NCBI GenBank assembly: GCA_030141605.1
Contig: JAQGDQ010000149.1
Location: forward strand, 421,789-485,788
Reading direction: 5' to 3'
Origin: Tubiluchus corallicola
Lineage: Eukaryota > Priapulida > Priapulimorpha > Priapulimorphida > Tubiluchidae
DNA: 64,000 bases
Shown: one piece after another, positions 12,501-25,500 of the stretch
Layout of the letters: each line of letters opens with the position of its first letter
Numbering within the stretch: the stretch's first letter is position 1
Translations under genes and position numbers: made by a program
Notes under the pieces: generated by a model
Told to the model about the DNA's origin: nothing
Databases searched by the model: none
Seen by the model: only the letters and a program-made list of their open reading frames with translations

Positions 12501-15500
12501 TTGTACATGTTGGTTGCAAAATTAGTTAAACACTACTCCAGAATTGGACAGCCTGTCGAAAAAGTCTTCTTAGACATGGAGGCAATTAATTCTCCTGTCA
12601 GGCTTGAAAAGTACTTTGTATTAATTTAATAATAGCTATTTACATGTCTTTACTGATCAATCAACAGATAATCGTGTGGTGGGTTAAATTAAGCTCAAGA
12701 CCTTTAACTCCTTCAGGACTGTAAGCGTTTGCTGTATTTTGCACGGGTTCATGAAAAATTGCTTTCACTAAGTAGCGATTACATTATATTTGATAATTTT
12801 TGTAGGGTTCTTCTCGTCACACAGTAGGTTTTCATGCAAAATTATATATAAAAACCATATGCTTTCTTTAGACAAATTAAAAATCGATTTTTGACTAAAT
12901 ATTGAAAAAAGCTTTCAGCAGTTGCAGTGTTTGTATTATAACAAACTACAGTATCACTTGTGTGAAATCGGGTAATGCAAAAAATTTCAACTATCCAGAC
13001 ACAACACTCCGATACACTTTGGCCTCAAGTCCACTCTATTCTTAAGGAGAAGTTCCTGTTAAAAGATGAAACGACCTTAATTTGTCCTTCGCTGATCAGT
13101 TGGTTTTTTCTGGAATAGCAGCAGAACAGGGCACAGCTTGGGTACACCAGACTAAGCTACTCGATAGACTAAGTTGGAGTGGCTGAAAATAGTGTGTTTT
13201 TCTTAATTTTATCTAATTAAATCACTTATAAATGTTTAAGCAAATAGCATGATTGGATAGCCTAGATTCTCCTGAAAAGACCAATACCTAATTTGTAATT
13301 ATTTAATTATGTCTGTACTCATACAGTAGCAAAAAAGTCATAGGTCTTATAAGCTTATAAGATATAAGACCTATTTTGAATGGGGTGGTCCTGAAGGAGT
13401 TAACCATCTGCATAGAAGAGATTGTTTTATGGACTTAATTTTGAAACAGATAAATATTGGGTTTTTATTAGCACGATTGGAAATGCTACTTTTACTGTTT
13501 CTCGCTACAGCTGTCTTTATTAGTTCCATGTAAAAAAGTATGACTGTTTTGCACATATTTTATAATACTGTGAATTCTACTACATTTTGCCGACATAAAA
13601 ACGAGTGTTTTGTTATTGTGACATGTAAGTGGTAAACTTATCTGTAAACGAATAATTATTGTATAAATTTTCAGTGTTGATTCACTTGGTGTTCTTGCAG
13701 TTACAAAATCAAAATGTTGCTGCATCAGCAACAGCAACTGTACCACAATTGGCAAAGACGTCTGTGCAGCAACAGCCTAAAAAAGAGTATGATAAGTGTA
13801 GATTACAGGTAAGGTGTACTTGTTATGCATACACGTACAGTAGGCGCCGCTTAATACACTCACTTTGGGACGGAAGTGTTTTGAGCCAATAACCGAGTGA
13901 GTCAATTAGCCGAAGGGTTTAGTATATTACAGGTATATTAGTATATACAAGTATGAGTAATCACTCACCACCTTGATAGGCATTGCAAAGGCTTTAAATG
14001 AATCTTAGAAATGAACTAGTTGACAATGTTTCTGACGTGGTCAAAAACTGAAGATTTTGCAACAATAGTTACAAAATTTGGCCTTAAAGATGAAGAGATG
14101 ACAGTTTTTCTTGGAAGTGCTTATTTTCTTTTATTATTTACCTTGCTTGATACATGGGAAGTCCATTTCACATTGAAACCTCAGCTTTCACTGTTCAGCC
14201 CATCACCCACAGGTCCAAAGTCAACCAATCTTGGCATAACTTAGATCATTCAGTTTGTCTCATTGAGGCCTTTCATTTGATGTACTACAAGCTAATTTCG
14301 GTCGACACTGGAAGACATTTGTCTCCTCGACCCCTATGTTGCCTCGAACTGGGTCACAGGGTTAACAGATCACATTGTAACCTATACCATTCGATTTGCC
14401 TCATCGACACCTTTCATTTGATATGCTACAAGGTACCATTTTTCAACACTTGGTGCACTTCAGTTCCCGACCCCATTTTTGGCGGTTTTTGCCCCCTAGC
14501 AGAAAATTTTGCTGTACGCGCATGTCCCATATTTTGTGATGTGCAAGGCCATGACCCCACCTAGCAACGTACCAAGTAGTGTGGCCCTAATTCAAAAACT
14601 ATGGGAGCAGATGGATCCTAAAGAAAAGTAAATGAAGACCCAGCCGCTCCGTGACCTTTGCCCCAACAACTCAGGTCAGTTGTATACATGTATACATAGA
14701 TAACTTTGCCCAGAGAATTTTACCCTGTGAGCTTTTTGTCCCTAGTCCTCAGCATGTAAAAGGTCACCAATTGGGGGCACCCAAATTTTGGTCCCTCCCC
14801 CAGTGTATACATGTATACATAGATAACTTTGCCCAGAGAATTTTACCCTGTGAGCTTTGTGTCCCTAGTCCTCAGCATGTAAAAGGTCACCAATTGGGGG
14901 CACCCAAATTTTGCATTTTTGGTCCCTCCCCCAGTGGTTTAAAACTTGTCAGCTTTTTGAAACCCCAGGTGCACATCTACCCCACAGTACGCATATACTT
15001 GTGGAAAAAAAATCGGAAAAACCGAGAGCCCTAGGAGGAGATGCATTCTAAAGGAAAAACTGACATATGCCCACTGCCCTTCCCCCCTTGATCAGTGGTC
15101 AGTGGTCACCACACTGTTGTACATCCCCGCACCGGGCTACCAATCCTGTGAGTTTGGTGATCCTAGTTTGCAAGGCCTACGAGTTATTAAGCGTTAAAGT
15201 GGCAGAGAATAAATAAGAATAATAATAAAAATAATAAATAACTCGGTGAAAAACAGTAAGATTTTGCTGTAGCAAAATCTTAATTAATGTCAAAATACCT
15301 GCGTGCAATTATTTAAGAAGCAATTTATATCAGTGAATTAATAAAAAAAGAAAAAAATTGCAAAAGTCTGATTATTACCATTAAAAATTACAACAATTAC
15401 ACAAGGTCATTTGCTTCATTTTTCATGAAGAAGTTGGTTTATGAAATTCTCACAGTGATAAAAACATTGAAAATCTGTTATTGTAGGCTGCACATATTTA

Positions 15501-17736
15501 TGCGAAACACCTAGTCACCGAGTGCTTGAGCTGCAGTTGGTGATGACCTTTTAAAAAGCAGTAGGAGCTTCAAAAAACAAACTGCCGGGCAAGTGATTAA
15601 ATGCTTAGCTTCCAGAAACAAGAACTACAACACGAGGTTAATTGCAGAGGCTAAGCGGGTGACAGATTCAATGCAAAACCGCTGCACTAACATATTATGG
15701 CATTATGATGAACGTACTGTACCTTCTTACAAACAAAGCTGTACTTAACGTGACTGACTGTTTTTAAGTATATTATAGTGCACAAAATTGACGTAAAATG
15801 ACATGAAGCAGCAAAAGCTCTTTGGGCACACACCTTATTTTACGTGCGTGAAGTAAAATATTGAGTAAATTATGCGGAGTTATTTGAGTCAATTACTGAC
15901 AGTTTTTATATACATTTCAAAAAGGAGCGGTTCCAGGTGTTTTTGAGTCAATTAAGGGACTGAGTCTATTAACCGTGAGTCTAATAAATGGCGTCTACTG
16001 TATAAGATCATTTAATGCCTGGGAATGGGAATTAAGTAATCCTTCTCTTATTAAGAATATTCACAAAAGAATGGCTCACAGGTAAATGCCAAATTTTCGT
16101 TGCACTAAATGTGGCTGTTTTACAGAAATGAATATCTATTATTTTGGAATCAGTGCATTTACAGTAACTGTATCTTCATTGGGTCTACATGCACGCTAAC
16201 ATTAACACTTTTATGTCAGAAGCGACGCAAACTAAATGTGATTACTTTTATATTATCCAACCAAGAAATGTGTACATCTGACATTTTGAATTTATTTCTA
16301 ATTGCAGATAAGATTACCGACTGGTCAGTCTCTCACACAACAGTTTGGTGTCAGGGAACAGTTAGCTGCTGTACGACTTTATGTGCAAATGAACCGGACA
16401 GATGGCAGCACGGATCCTTTCGCCCTAATGACCACATTTCCAAAGCGGGTTTTCACAGAAGAGGATATGGAAAAACCACTTTCTGAATTAAGTATGCAAG
16501 CTAAATTTCTGTAATAGTCTAAACAACAAAAGAATTAAAGCAGTGTGAATGGTATCCATTGCAGTAGCCTAAATGTTTCTGAACTGTTAAACATTTTAAA
16601 AGGAAATTGCAAACCAGAAGAAAATTACTAAGATACTTGGTATCCTTTTTGTGTAACAGTATAGTCCTCTAGAACCAGGTATCTGTATTCAAAGGCAAGG
16701 CCTACCCAGATAATTGTGGAAGAGTCAGAACCTCTCATTATCAATGATTCTTCTCAGTGGCATTGATGTCTTCACTGCCTTCAGATGTATATAAAACTTT
16801 GTTTGCATGTTTGTTTACATTGGTAATTTGAAAAAAGCACGACTTAGTAAGTATTTGGAAACTGCCTGCATCCCAGCAGAAGCAGGTAATGATAAAAAAA
16901 CATTGTTTTGGTACAGTCGAATCCATGTAATGCGATTTTCTGTATTGAGTGTATTTCGTACTGTCCATTATGTACATTTTATTAACTCCCAATGTTATTT
17001 CTAATGTAAAATAGCAATTATACGATGCTTGTAATTTCTACATTGGTTATCTTTTGACCAGTGAGCATAACTTAAGCTTGTTAACTCCAGATTCCCACAA
17101 GTACAAATTACAAACAACACACTGCTAGTTAGTCTAGTAGAAACAGACCAGCATGTTAGAGGGTTAGTAGTGTCAGAGAGTCTGTAGTACGTGGCTTTTT
17201 GCTGGTTTGGTATTGAATACCTGTAAGCAGCTGGCAGTAAGAAATTGGCAATTTGAACTATAATGGCAAATTTTTATCAGAGTGGGCAGCCAAAGTTTTT
17301 TTTAGTAATCAATAATTTGACTGTGTGGCATTTAAATCTATGCAGTTCAGGATGCTGACTGATTAAATTAGGCCCAGCATAATGATGTGTAAAAACAATC
17401 GATTGGCAAGGTGGGCAAGGGCAGAAATCGTATTACAAGTGTTTTTTATATTGAACTCATATTGGCGAGACTTTGAGAAATTATTGTATAAGCGGGGCTT
17501 TTGTAGTAATGAGTTTCATACTAACCATAAGTTATTACATAGGCTTTGTTATAACTTTGGCAGGGACATAATAAAGTCATCGTACTACTGGGACTTTTCG
17601 TTATAAACCGAATCGTATTACCAGCATTTGATTGTACATGCATGCATTTTTGTGAAAGTACAAAACTAAGAAGCTTCTCTTGTTTTTTTCAGATCTGGTG
17701 CCATCAGCAGTTGTATTAGTGACCAAGCCAACATGA
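6508..17736 (+). CDS. UBXN1: UBXN1-like UBA / zinc finger / UBX-domain p97 cofactor, ten exons (first exon not found)
   Basis: Exons: 6508-6561, 7364-7473, 8501-8642, 8971-9102, 9580-9699, 10309-10380, 12392-12446, 13701-13808, 16308-16491, 17693-17736. All junctions are GT-AG and keep one frame through 340 codons. Order: C-terminal half of a UBA domain (EKALAATDNYSFEAAVDWL), a PDIDEP linker, a C2H2-like finger (CDECGKLF...HAFKTGH) followed by FSESTEEIKPLTEEEK, a long charged coiled coil (exons 5-8), then a UBX domain ending LVPSAVVLVTKPT and a stop. The finger plus STEE block is present in invertebrate UBXN1 as I recall it, but absent from the human protein. UBXN1 links ubiquitylated clients to the p97/VCP ATPase. 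The p97-contact loop reads FPK where the family has FPR. The initiator Met and N-terminal ~20 residues were not located. AATAAA at 17988 is a candidate poly(A) signal. Confidence 0.9.
14221..15020 (+). repeat. Copy 1 of an ~0.6-0.8 kb interspersed repeat
   Basis: Co-linear with 30171-30786. Shared blocks include TTTGATGTACTACAAGC, TTTGATATGCTACA, GGGAGCAGATGGATC, AAAAGGTCACCAATTGGGG and GTTTAAAACTTGTCAG, in the same order. Two frames (136 and 127 codons) are open across it but are not conserved with the second copy, so it is taken as non-coding. Its terminal structure and class are unknown. Confidence 0.75.
14682..14937 (+). repeat. Tandem duplication inside the interspersed repeat
   Basis: A 123-bp unit starting GTATACATGTATACATAGA (14682) is repeated from 14805. 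The copies are almost identical apart from a 10-bp insertion near the end of the second. The other genomic copy (30.2-30.8 kb) has a single unit, so the duplication is local and recent. Confidence 0.85.
16914..17634. mobile_element. pogo-like MITE, 721 bp, in UBXN1 intron 10
   Basis: Left end CAGTCGAATCCATGTAATGCG and right end (reverse complement) CAATCAAATGCTGGTAATACG are matching inverted repeats, flanked by TA on both sides (16912-16913, 17635-17636). The interior shares blocks (GTAAAATAGCAATTA, AACTTAAGCTTG, TACAAATTACAAAC) with the element at 22886-24019, so both belong to one family. No transposase. Confidence 0.8.
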
Positions 17737-18027
17737 TATTATTGAGAAAGGCAAGTACGAAAGCAAGTTTTTCGAGTTAAACGTGAATTAGTTTGTCGTG
17801 GTGCGACTGGGACCTAACTCATTATCAATTTCAGGCTTCCAAGATGACTTAATGGTCCATTTACACGATTAGTTTTTTAACTGTTGAACTAAAGCTGACA
17901 AACAAAAATAGTTAAGATGAGCTGCCGAACTCAGCTGCATACAGATGCAGCCTCTCTTCGAGGAAAATAGTCCTTATCAGCACAGAGAATAAAACCACCC
18001 AGAGCAAAAATTGAAGCAGTTCATCAT

Positions 18028-18300
18028 TCACTCACTGACCAGCCTCTGCACCACCTTAACTTCAGTAACCAAATTACCATGCTGCCACTGAACATTGCCT
18101 AGAAGTTGTACAACTTGCTGTAAAATATTCGTATCAAGTTTTAGCACACTGTCTGTTTCAAAATTGAAATTGACAGTGTCACCGTACTGAACAAATGTAT
18201 ACTGGTTATTTTCCAATCTACGTTGATATTGGTTACCATTGGTGCAAAAAGAATGTGAAATTTTTTCCAAATTTAAAAAGTTAGGAACTTGAAGGATTTC
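18028..18300 (-). CDS. Uncharacterised ORF or terminal exon
   Basis: A frame of about 85-90 residues ends at a stop at 18028. It has a balanced, protein-like composition (for example NNQYTFVQYGDTVNFNFETD and NILQQVVQLLGNVQW) and no microsatellite bias. No family is recognised. The ATG at 18270 may not be the start, because the frame is open further upstream and could be a last exon on the minus strand. It lies between the converging ends of the UBXN1-like gene and seipin. A chance ORF is possible. Confidence 0.25.
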   Translation of the reverse strand, partial: EILQVPNFLNLEKISHSFCTNGNQYQRRLENNQYTFVQYGDTVNFNFETDSVLKLDTNILQQVVQLLGNVQWQHGNLVTEVKVVQRLVSE

Positions 18301-19574
18301 GAATATTTGAAGTTACTCCATTGCTCAGTCCGAATTAATAAAATTTTTACCATTGTCAAACCAGTTTAATATAGTGGGAATGTGGCATCTACAAAAATGG
18401 TAGTTGCATAGCTGAAGTCACTTCTCTTTATTATTAATATCAGAAAAACTAAACATGAAAACGTTATACGTAAGACATGCCACCTATCCAGTATGTATGT
18501 GAAAGTCTGACTTCTCCAGTTTGGATGAATATTTTGTTTTTATTTTCAGAGATGGAGCATTTGTACAGTTGGAAAGCAATATTGAACGTGCAGGCACACA
18601 CAAGAAAGCATCCGAGTGTTGAACTTTGATTCTTCTTTGAGCCTGCATCACCAGCACCATTTACCTTGGCACCTACATGACACACCTATGAGACTGCACT
18701 TGTTCAGTCGTTTGAAGTGGTTATCGTCGAAGATTATTTCCATATTCACACTTTAGGACTGCTAGAAAGCCTACTTTTAAAACAAGTACTACAAGTCCTG
18801 AGTATATTTTATTGTAATGAAAATAACTATACATAAAAAGTGATACTGTAAAATGAAGGTTCAAATAACAGCATGAGCTCATGCCTAAAAGTATTCTACT
18901 ACTTGATGTACAAAAAGCAAAAATAATTAAATAAATGTCAGCAAAAGCTGAAAGTTGGCCAGTAACTGTAACGTAAGATAATGCTCAAATGTGCTAGCTG
19001 AAGGATTTCGTTAATCACACGTTCAAATTATGCAATACATTGACCAGTGTTTCTATCATCTATTTTTTTGTAAGTTCCATAATTCACTGTGGTTGTTGTC
19101 TCTTGTAATTATTTTCGATGCTTTAGTGAAGGTAAATTATAAATTGAAAGAAAGTTGTAATTGCACATTTAGCACTTGAAACATGTACTGTATGAGACAT
19201 GAACTGCATAGGGTAAAATATATTAACTTTACTAGGATCTGGCAGCAAACTGCAACTATAAATCTATAAACATAATGCTTAATATTTAATGAATTCTCAA
19301 TCTCATATTTTGTGAAGCTGAAAAGTAATTCAGCAGGTAGGTTCAAACACTACATTTGTATAATATAAGCTTTCGAAGTCTACATTCAATTAAATAATAG
19401 ATTTTAAGTGTCGGTAGTTGTTCAATGTTTTACTATGAAAAAATAAAAAATGCAACTTTGTGAAACTCATTTTAAATAAATAAGTCGTAAAATATTAAGA
19501 ACAACACAAAAAAGTATAATGACTAATTAATGCTGAATGGTATTTCGTGGAAATGTATTAAGGATGACTTGATG
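18301..19574. other. Spacer between converging genes
   Basis: AT-rich sequence past the 3' end of seipin. It should contain its 3' untranslated region; on the minus strand an AATAAA lies near 18808. No other gene is seen. Confidence 0.4.
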
Positions 19575-22500
19575 CTATAGAGTTGGTGTTCGCCGGTGAC
19601 GTACTACTTTGCTTGAAGGAATACTTTCAGCCGAAACTAACTCAACAGACTCATCATCTTTGCTGTCATTGCGCTGGGCATCTATATTAAATTTGATATT
19701 TGACTCAGCACTTGCTTCTGAAGAATTTTCGTCATCTTCTTTGTGCACATGAATTGCAGGCACTTTTTCATTACTACTACCTCCTAGCGAATTCAGTTTT
19801 GTAGGGACTGAGAATCGACCTGCACAAAATAAAAGACATTGGTGCACCCTCGGGAGGGATTCAATGCATAAGCTCAGAACAGAATAAAATTACTGGGAGT
19901 TGGCAGACATAATCATTTTACAATTAAGTTCAGCGTGAGATTGATTTTGCACAACAAAAATTGTATGAAATAGGAATCAGCAAACTTTCAATGTTATCTT
20001 GCTTTAGCAACATATTGACAAATTGCATTTTTGTCCTGTTTCTACAGATGAGAGAATATTTGGACAAGGAATTCACAGCAGAGATAGTTTACCGACTAAA
20101 TGTTTTTCTTATTCAGTAGGATTGGATTATCCTGAGTCTGATGACACCATGGAAAACACATTCTCAAAAGTTGAATTTCTGAGACTAGACTTTTAGTATA
20201 TAATTAAGTCCCACGCAAAACTTTATGAAAATTTTATTCTAAGAATCAATTTGATATTCCCAAAGGTACTGAGCTTATGTAACACTTATTATTATGCTGT
20301 ACACTAATTAAATCTGTCTTCAGCAGTCAAATAGAATTTTTTTACAATGCTGTAAGTCAGATGAGATAAATAGTAATATAAATTGTACACACCCCTCTCA
20401 CTAACAAGCCTTTCGCGGGCTGCAATTCTCCTCCTTTCCAGCGAAGGGTCATAATCTATTCTAATAATTGTTTGTTGCTGATCCTGTTTCCAAAGATATT
20501 GGTACCATGACAACAACGCAATCACTGACAACATCATCATATTGAAGGAAATACCAGCTAAGGCTGAAGTCAGTGGAAATCGGAACAAAAGGTACCTAAA
20601 AATAAAACAGAGTTTTACTGATCTACACTATCTACAAGGACATTACTGACTCTCTGCTATTGCTGTAAGGACATAAACAGCTGCTCAGCTGTGTCATATA
20701 AATATGTTAGTGGTAGTGTTGAGCTCTCAATACTCTTTTTACCTTTGCGAAAAGCACTAAAGCTTGAGAATTGCCAAAAATAAATTTACAGAAACAATCA
20801 ATCAGTCATTATCAGTGTTGGCTAATAAAGAAACCTTACGTATGACCACTTACCGAAGACCTGTAAAATGAGCATGAATTACTAGAAAAGCTGAATAAAT
20901 TTCGATGCGCTTGCTCTGTATTTCAATATAAGCACCCAGAGCTGGTCTATACTGAAAAGCAAAAAACGTATTGAATGTATCACTTTACTCAGATCCGCAA
21001 AATTTGGATTTTCATTATTATAATCTTCATGGAAAGAAAAAATTATCAGGAAAGTGACCACTTGCGTATTAACACTAACATTTCGCAATGAAACTAGCAC
21101 AAACAGATAAACTTTACTAATAGTGTGTGAAAGCAGGCAACATGCTAGTCAAGTTATATCACATGCATTATCTTGGAACAATGCATTTAATGCTGTAAAC
21201 CACTTAGCTGACTATCTTAGTAAATATGACTGTACCAACTGTTTGCCACAGTGCTACTTACTACTAATGCTATACAATTCTGACAGGGCTGGAATCTTAT
21301 CTTATTGCCAAGGATAATCCTCAGAAAATGAGACACATGACTGGCAAAGCCGTAGAGGTGAATTAACCACATTAGACACGATTATAACCTTCCCTTAAGA
21401 AGGATAAGGTGGAGGCTGAAGAAACGGCTCATATGCACTTTTACCAACAGCTACATTTCCACTTACTAGTCAGGCCTGACACTTCTTAATTGCACATGGT
21501 GTCCACTCAACAATTCCCTTGCTCATACAAAACACTGTTGCCATAGCAAGATTGTAATAAATACTTGAATAATCTATGCAAAATTATTATTGAATAGAAT
21601 CTACATACGTAGCTAGATTGCATCTGCCAATCAATTATAGTTCAATTGTCAGCAGCTGCTTTATAAAATGAACTTCTTGACTAAAGTTTAAAACTTAAGC
21701 AGTGATGTTTAATCGAATAAGCTAAGAATTCTAAATGTAGTGCAGCAAGCACTAGTTCACTTTGTGGCATCAAATATAGGGAACTATATCTTTTTTACAG
21801 AAATAAACTGTAGCCTTGTAAACAAAAATGTAAAAAAAAATTAACATTAGGTAATAATAAAGGTAACCGTGCTGTAACCACTACATTTTTATTTATGGAA
21901 AGACTAGTTGTAAAATAGAAGTTAATAATTTTTACCGCATCTTCTAAATAATTATGAAAGACTTCCACAGACTGAATTTGTTCCTCTTTCATCTGATCTA
22001 ATATCAGAAGAGCCGAATAACAGAGAGTATACAAATAGCGCAGCAGTGTAGACTTGTAGTGTAACATTGCCTGTTCAAAAAAAAAGACACTAAAGGATCT
22101 GAATGTTCTAAAGCAGTTTTAAATGTTTTTATGCGGAACTGCAGAATATTTAATGATTACTAAAACAAACAAAATCAGACAAGATTGCAGAAGAGTGAGG
22201 TTGGAGAATTATTTATGCTCGCCATTATAGAAAGTTGATCTCAATTTCGCAATTGCAGTCAGACTAATACCAAAGATATGTAGAATTACTATCCCAAATT
22301 CAAAGATTTGCCCACTGTCTAAATTAGGATAACAGTCTAAGATGAATAGTTCTTAAACATATACTTTTCTGTAATAAATTAAACAAGTCAAATTAAAAAA
22401 AATTAACTTACCCAAGCTAATAATGGTTATTGAGAATGTTTGACAAAATAAACAAGTAATCAATTGATCAATGACAAAACTGTACAGTTTTATAACTGAA

Positions 22501-25500
22501 AAGCCTTTAGATCAATTTACATGAGCAGATAAATATCTAAAGCATGAACTGTAGCTTCCAAGTTTACATGATGCAAATGATACACTTGCACTTGATATTA
22601 TAGCAAATTTTGTTAAGAAAACAGTTAAAATAACTAAAAAATTACTGCTTTTAAATTAATTAAAACTACTTAACAAATTAACAAAATTTAATTATATACC
22701 AATTAAGTACAATAAACTACACACAAATTAAGCCACGCTTGCTTTTTCTAGGTCAATCAAGGTTAGTGGTGAATGTCAGCGATATTTCTGAGCTTCTTAA
22801 ATACACCTTTTATACTCTGTTAATATATAACCAATTTTTTGTTGATACAGAATGTCCTAAACACACACGCATGCACGCACACACACAGTCGAATTCCATT
22901 AATACGATTTTCACGGGACCAAAATATTTTTCGTAATAAACGGTTTTCGTAGTATCCATTTACATGTATTTTTACTTCTAATGTAAAATAGCAATTAACA
23001 GGGTCTCTTCATCAGTTTTCTTTTGTCAGGGATAATAATTTAAGCTTGCTTAACCCCCATTTTACAAAAATACAAACTGGAAAAGTACCTCAACGTATTA
23101 CCAGTCTGTTGCTGTAGATTGTCTAAATTTTAAAGCAAGCAATGGATTAATGGTGCCAGAGAGTTTGTGGTATGTTAATACAGCGAAAGTACAGTCTGTA
23201 GTACATCCCAATATTAATGCCCACCCACTCAACAAAACATTACTACAACCACTGCTATGATATTACAATTGGATACATGTAAGTGAGGCCAACTTGTTTA
23301 GGGAAGGGAAGTCAGACTGTAAGAAACACTAGTTTTACACTACAAGGGCAAATTTTTATCATATTGGAATGGCATTTTGGAAATCAACAATTTGACTGGA
23401 GGTAGTTGTTTGTACACTCATTTTAATGATTAATTTTTAAACTGTGAAAATTTTTAACTGGAAAAAAAAATCCATCAAAAAAGTAAAAATGCGCTGTAAT
23501 TAACTCACTCACATTTTATTATCAAGTCTTGAAGAAATCAGTAATTTTACTGTTTTGTGTTCTTATGAAGCAAAATTTGTAATGATGTCATTTAAACTTT
23601 GCACTGAACGTAGAATATCTGACTGAATGCATTAACTAATTTAAACCACCTTGAAAGTTTAAACTAAACTATTACAAAATGTTGCAACTGCATGATAACG
23701 TACGTGCATTACATAATGACGTATAATCCTAATCGTTGCAAAAAAACATAGCTGTGGTTACTGTGGCAACAGGCGAAGAGTGTCTAGAGTCTAGACAGGG
23801 CAGGCCTGTGCAGAATTCATATTAAAAGTGTTTATTTGTATTAAAATTACATTGGCAGGACTTTGGGAAAACGTCGTACAAACGGGGTTTTCGTAATAAC
23901 GAGTTTCTTATTAACCATACATGATTACATAGGTTTTATTATACTTTGCAGGGACCTATAAAATCATTGTACTATCGAGAGTTTCGTTATAAGCCAAAAT
24001 CATATTACTGGGATTCGACACACGCACACACGCACGCACACACACACACACACACACATATAAGCTGGTAATACAAAGAATTATCAGCTAGAAGAGGCTT
24101 TAGCCTTAATTAATTATACTTAAGATTTGTAAAAACTATTGTCAGTTTCACAAGGGTACTTTTTAAAGTCTGCATGCATACATAATGTGTTTTAGATCTG
24201 CAATTAAGGGCTATTCGGTACAGTGGAGCACTATACTTACTGATCTAGCAGAGGTTTGCACAACCTGCCCATGTTTTGTATACAAATGTACCACAACCAT
24301 GAACATACCTAAAAAATATCAAAATGATATTGTAATAATGAACCAAGCAACCATTGTTAATTACAAATTTGCAATTAAAAAAAGCTAAAGGGAAAAATTA
24401 AAATTGACATTAAAGATTATGTATGATCTCACCTAACTTCTGATTCACTTCAGACTCTGGCATTTCCATTTGAACAGTTATGTCATAAGGCTGTCCAGGC
24501 ATTAGTATCTACAAAATAAAAAAATGCAGCTATTGCAGCTGCTTGGTTTCAGCAAAATACTTTAAATAAATGATAAAAGTCAGCCTACTAGCGATGACTT
24601 ACGTACAGTACAAAAACAGAGTGTATGAAAAATCAGTGCCAAGGCAAACATGTGCCGCTACTTGTAGTGCTGCTGGCGTGAAAAAATATACATGAAAAAA
24701 GTGAAGCAGTACTAAATTGTGTTATTTTTTCTTTTTTGAGAAATCCTTTCCGAGTCCTAATCCTTGATCCTAGTGAGATTCAATGGGTAATCTTACATTA
24801 TTGTACAAAAGCAACCTGCAAACTTCTCTGCTTAACACGAACATAAATACTTTATGTCTTCACTTTTGACCAATGCACAATATTGAAAATACTTACAGGC
24901 TGGCCTCCAGGGTAAGTGAAACTGATGTTTGCAGCAGGAAATGAACACAACTTTTGCTGTTCAGGTTCACACTCAGTCCTGATAAAAAAACACATTCGTG
25001 TAATAGGCTATGCAGAAAAGTTGCGTGACACATACTATACATATAAACAAATTACTGTGTATACATAAGCCTTATGAGCTTTTTTGTGCATTACGATGCA
25101 AATATAATGAGTACATAAGGCCAATAAAAACTAGCTGATAATAACCGGTGTTATTATTTGCTGTTATGCAACTCTACTACAGACATGTTGAGTCTCTAAG
25201 AAACATACTGAGCAATGAACGTTCAGCACTCTTGTCGCTTCCTTGCAAAATATCCCTGTATTCACTTATATTATATTTAATATCACTTATATTATTATAT
25301 TAATATTTCAGTATTGATATACAAGAAGCAATTGTAATTCCAATAGTACTGTTTCTGTGCTTACTAGCACCTATCTTCAGGTGGTAATTGCAATAAAAGG
25401 AACATTGACTTAAAATAATAAACAAAGATGCGAAACAGAAACAGTTGAAAATATGAGAACAATTAACAATAAATATTAATAACATATTGAGATAAATGTG

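Larger units (their letters stand above)
13838..16000. mobile_element. pogo/Tigger-like non-autonomous DNA transposon in UBXN1 intron 9
   Basis: The left end CAGTAGGCGCCGCTTAATA (13838) and the reverse complement of the right end CAGTAGACGCCATTTATTAG (16000) form imperfect terminal inverted repeats. A TA duplication flanks them (13836-13837, 16001-16002). Secondary matches continue inward (GACTCA, TTAAC blocks). No transposase is encoded. The middle carries an unrelated interspersed repeat (14221-15020), so this is a nested insertion or a composite. Confidence 0.7.

Noticed and set aside
14154..15034. Frames of 136 and 127 codons on +
   Set aside because: They lie within an interspersed repeat, and the reading frames are not kept in the second copy at 30.2-30.8 kb.
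18464..18685. 73-codon minus-strand frame
   Set aside because: No family, and the opposite strand is equally open in places.
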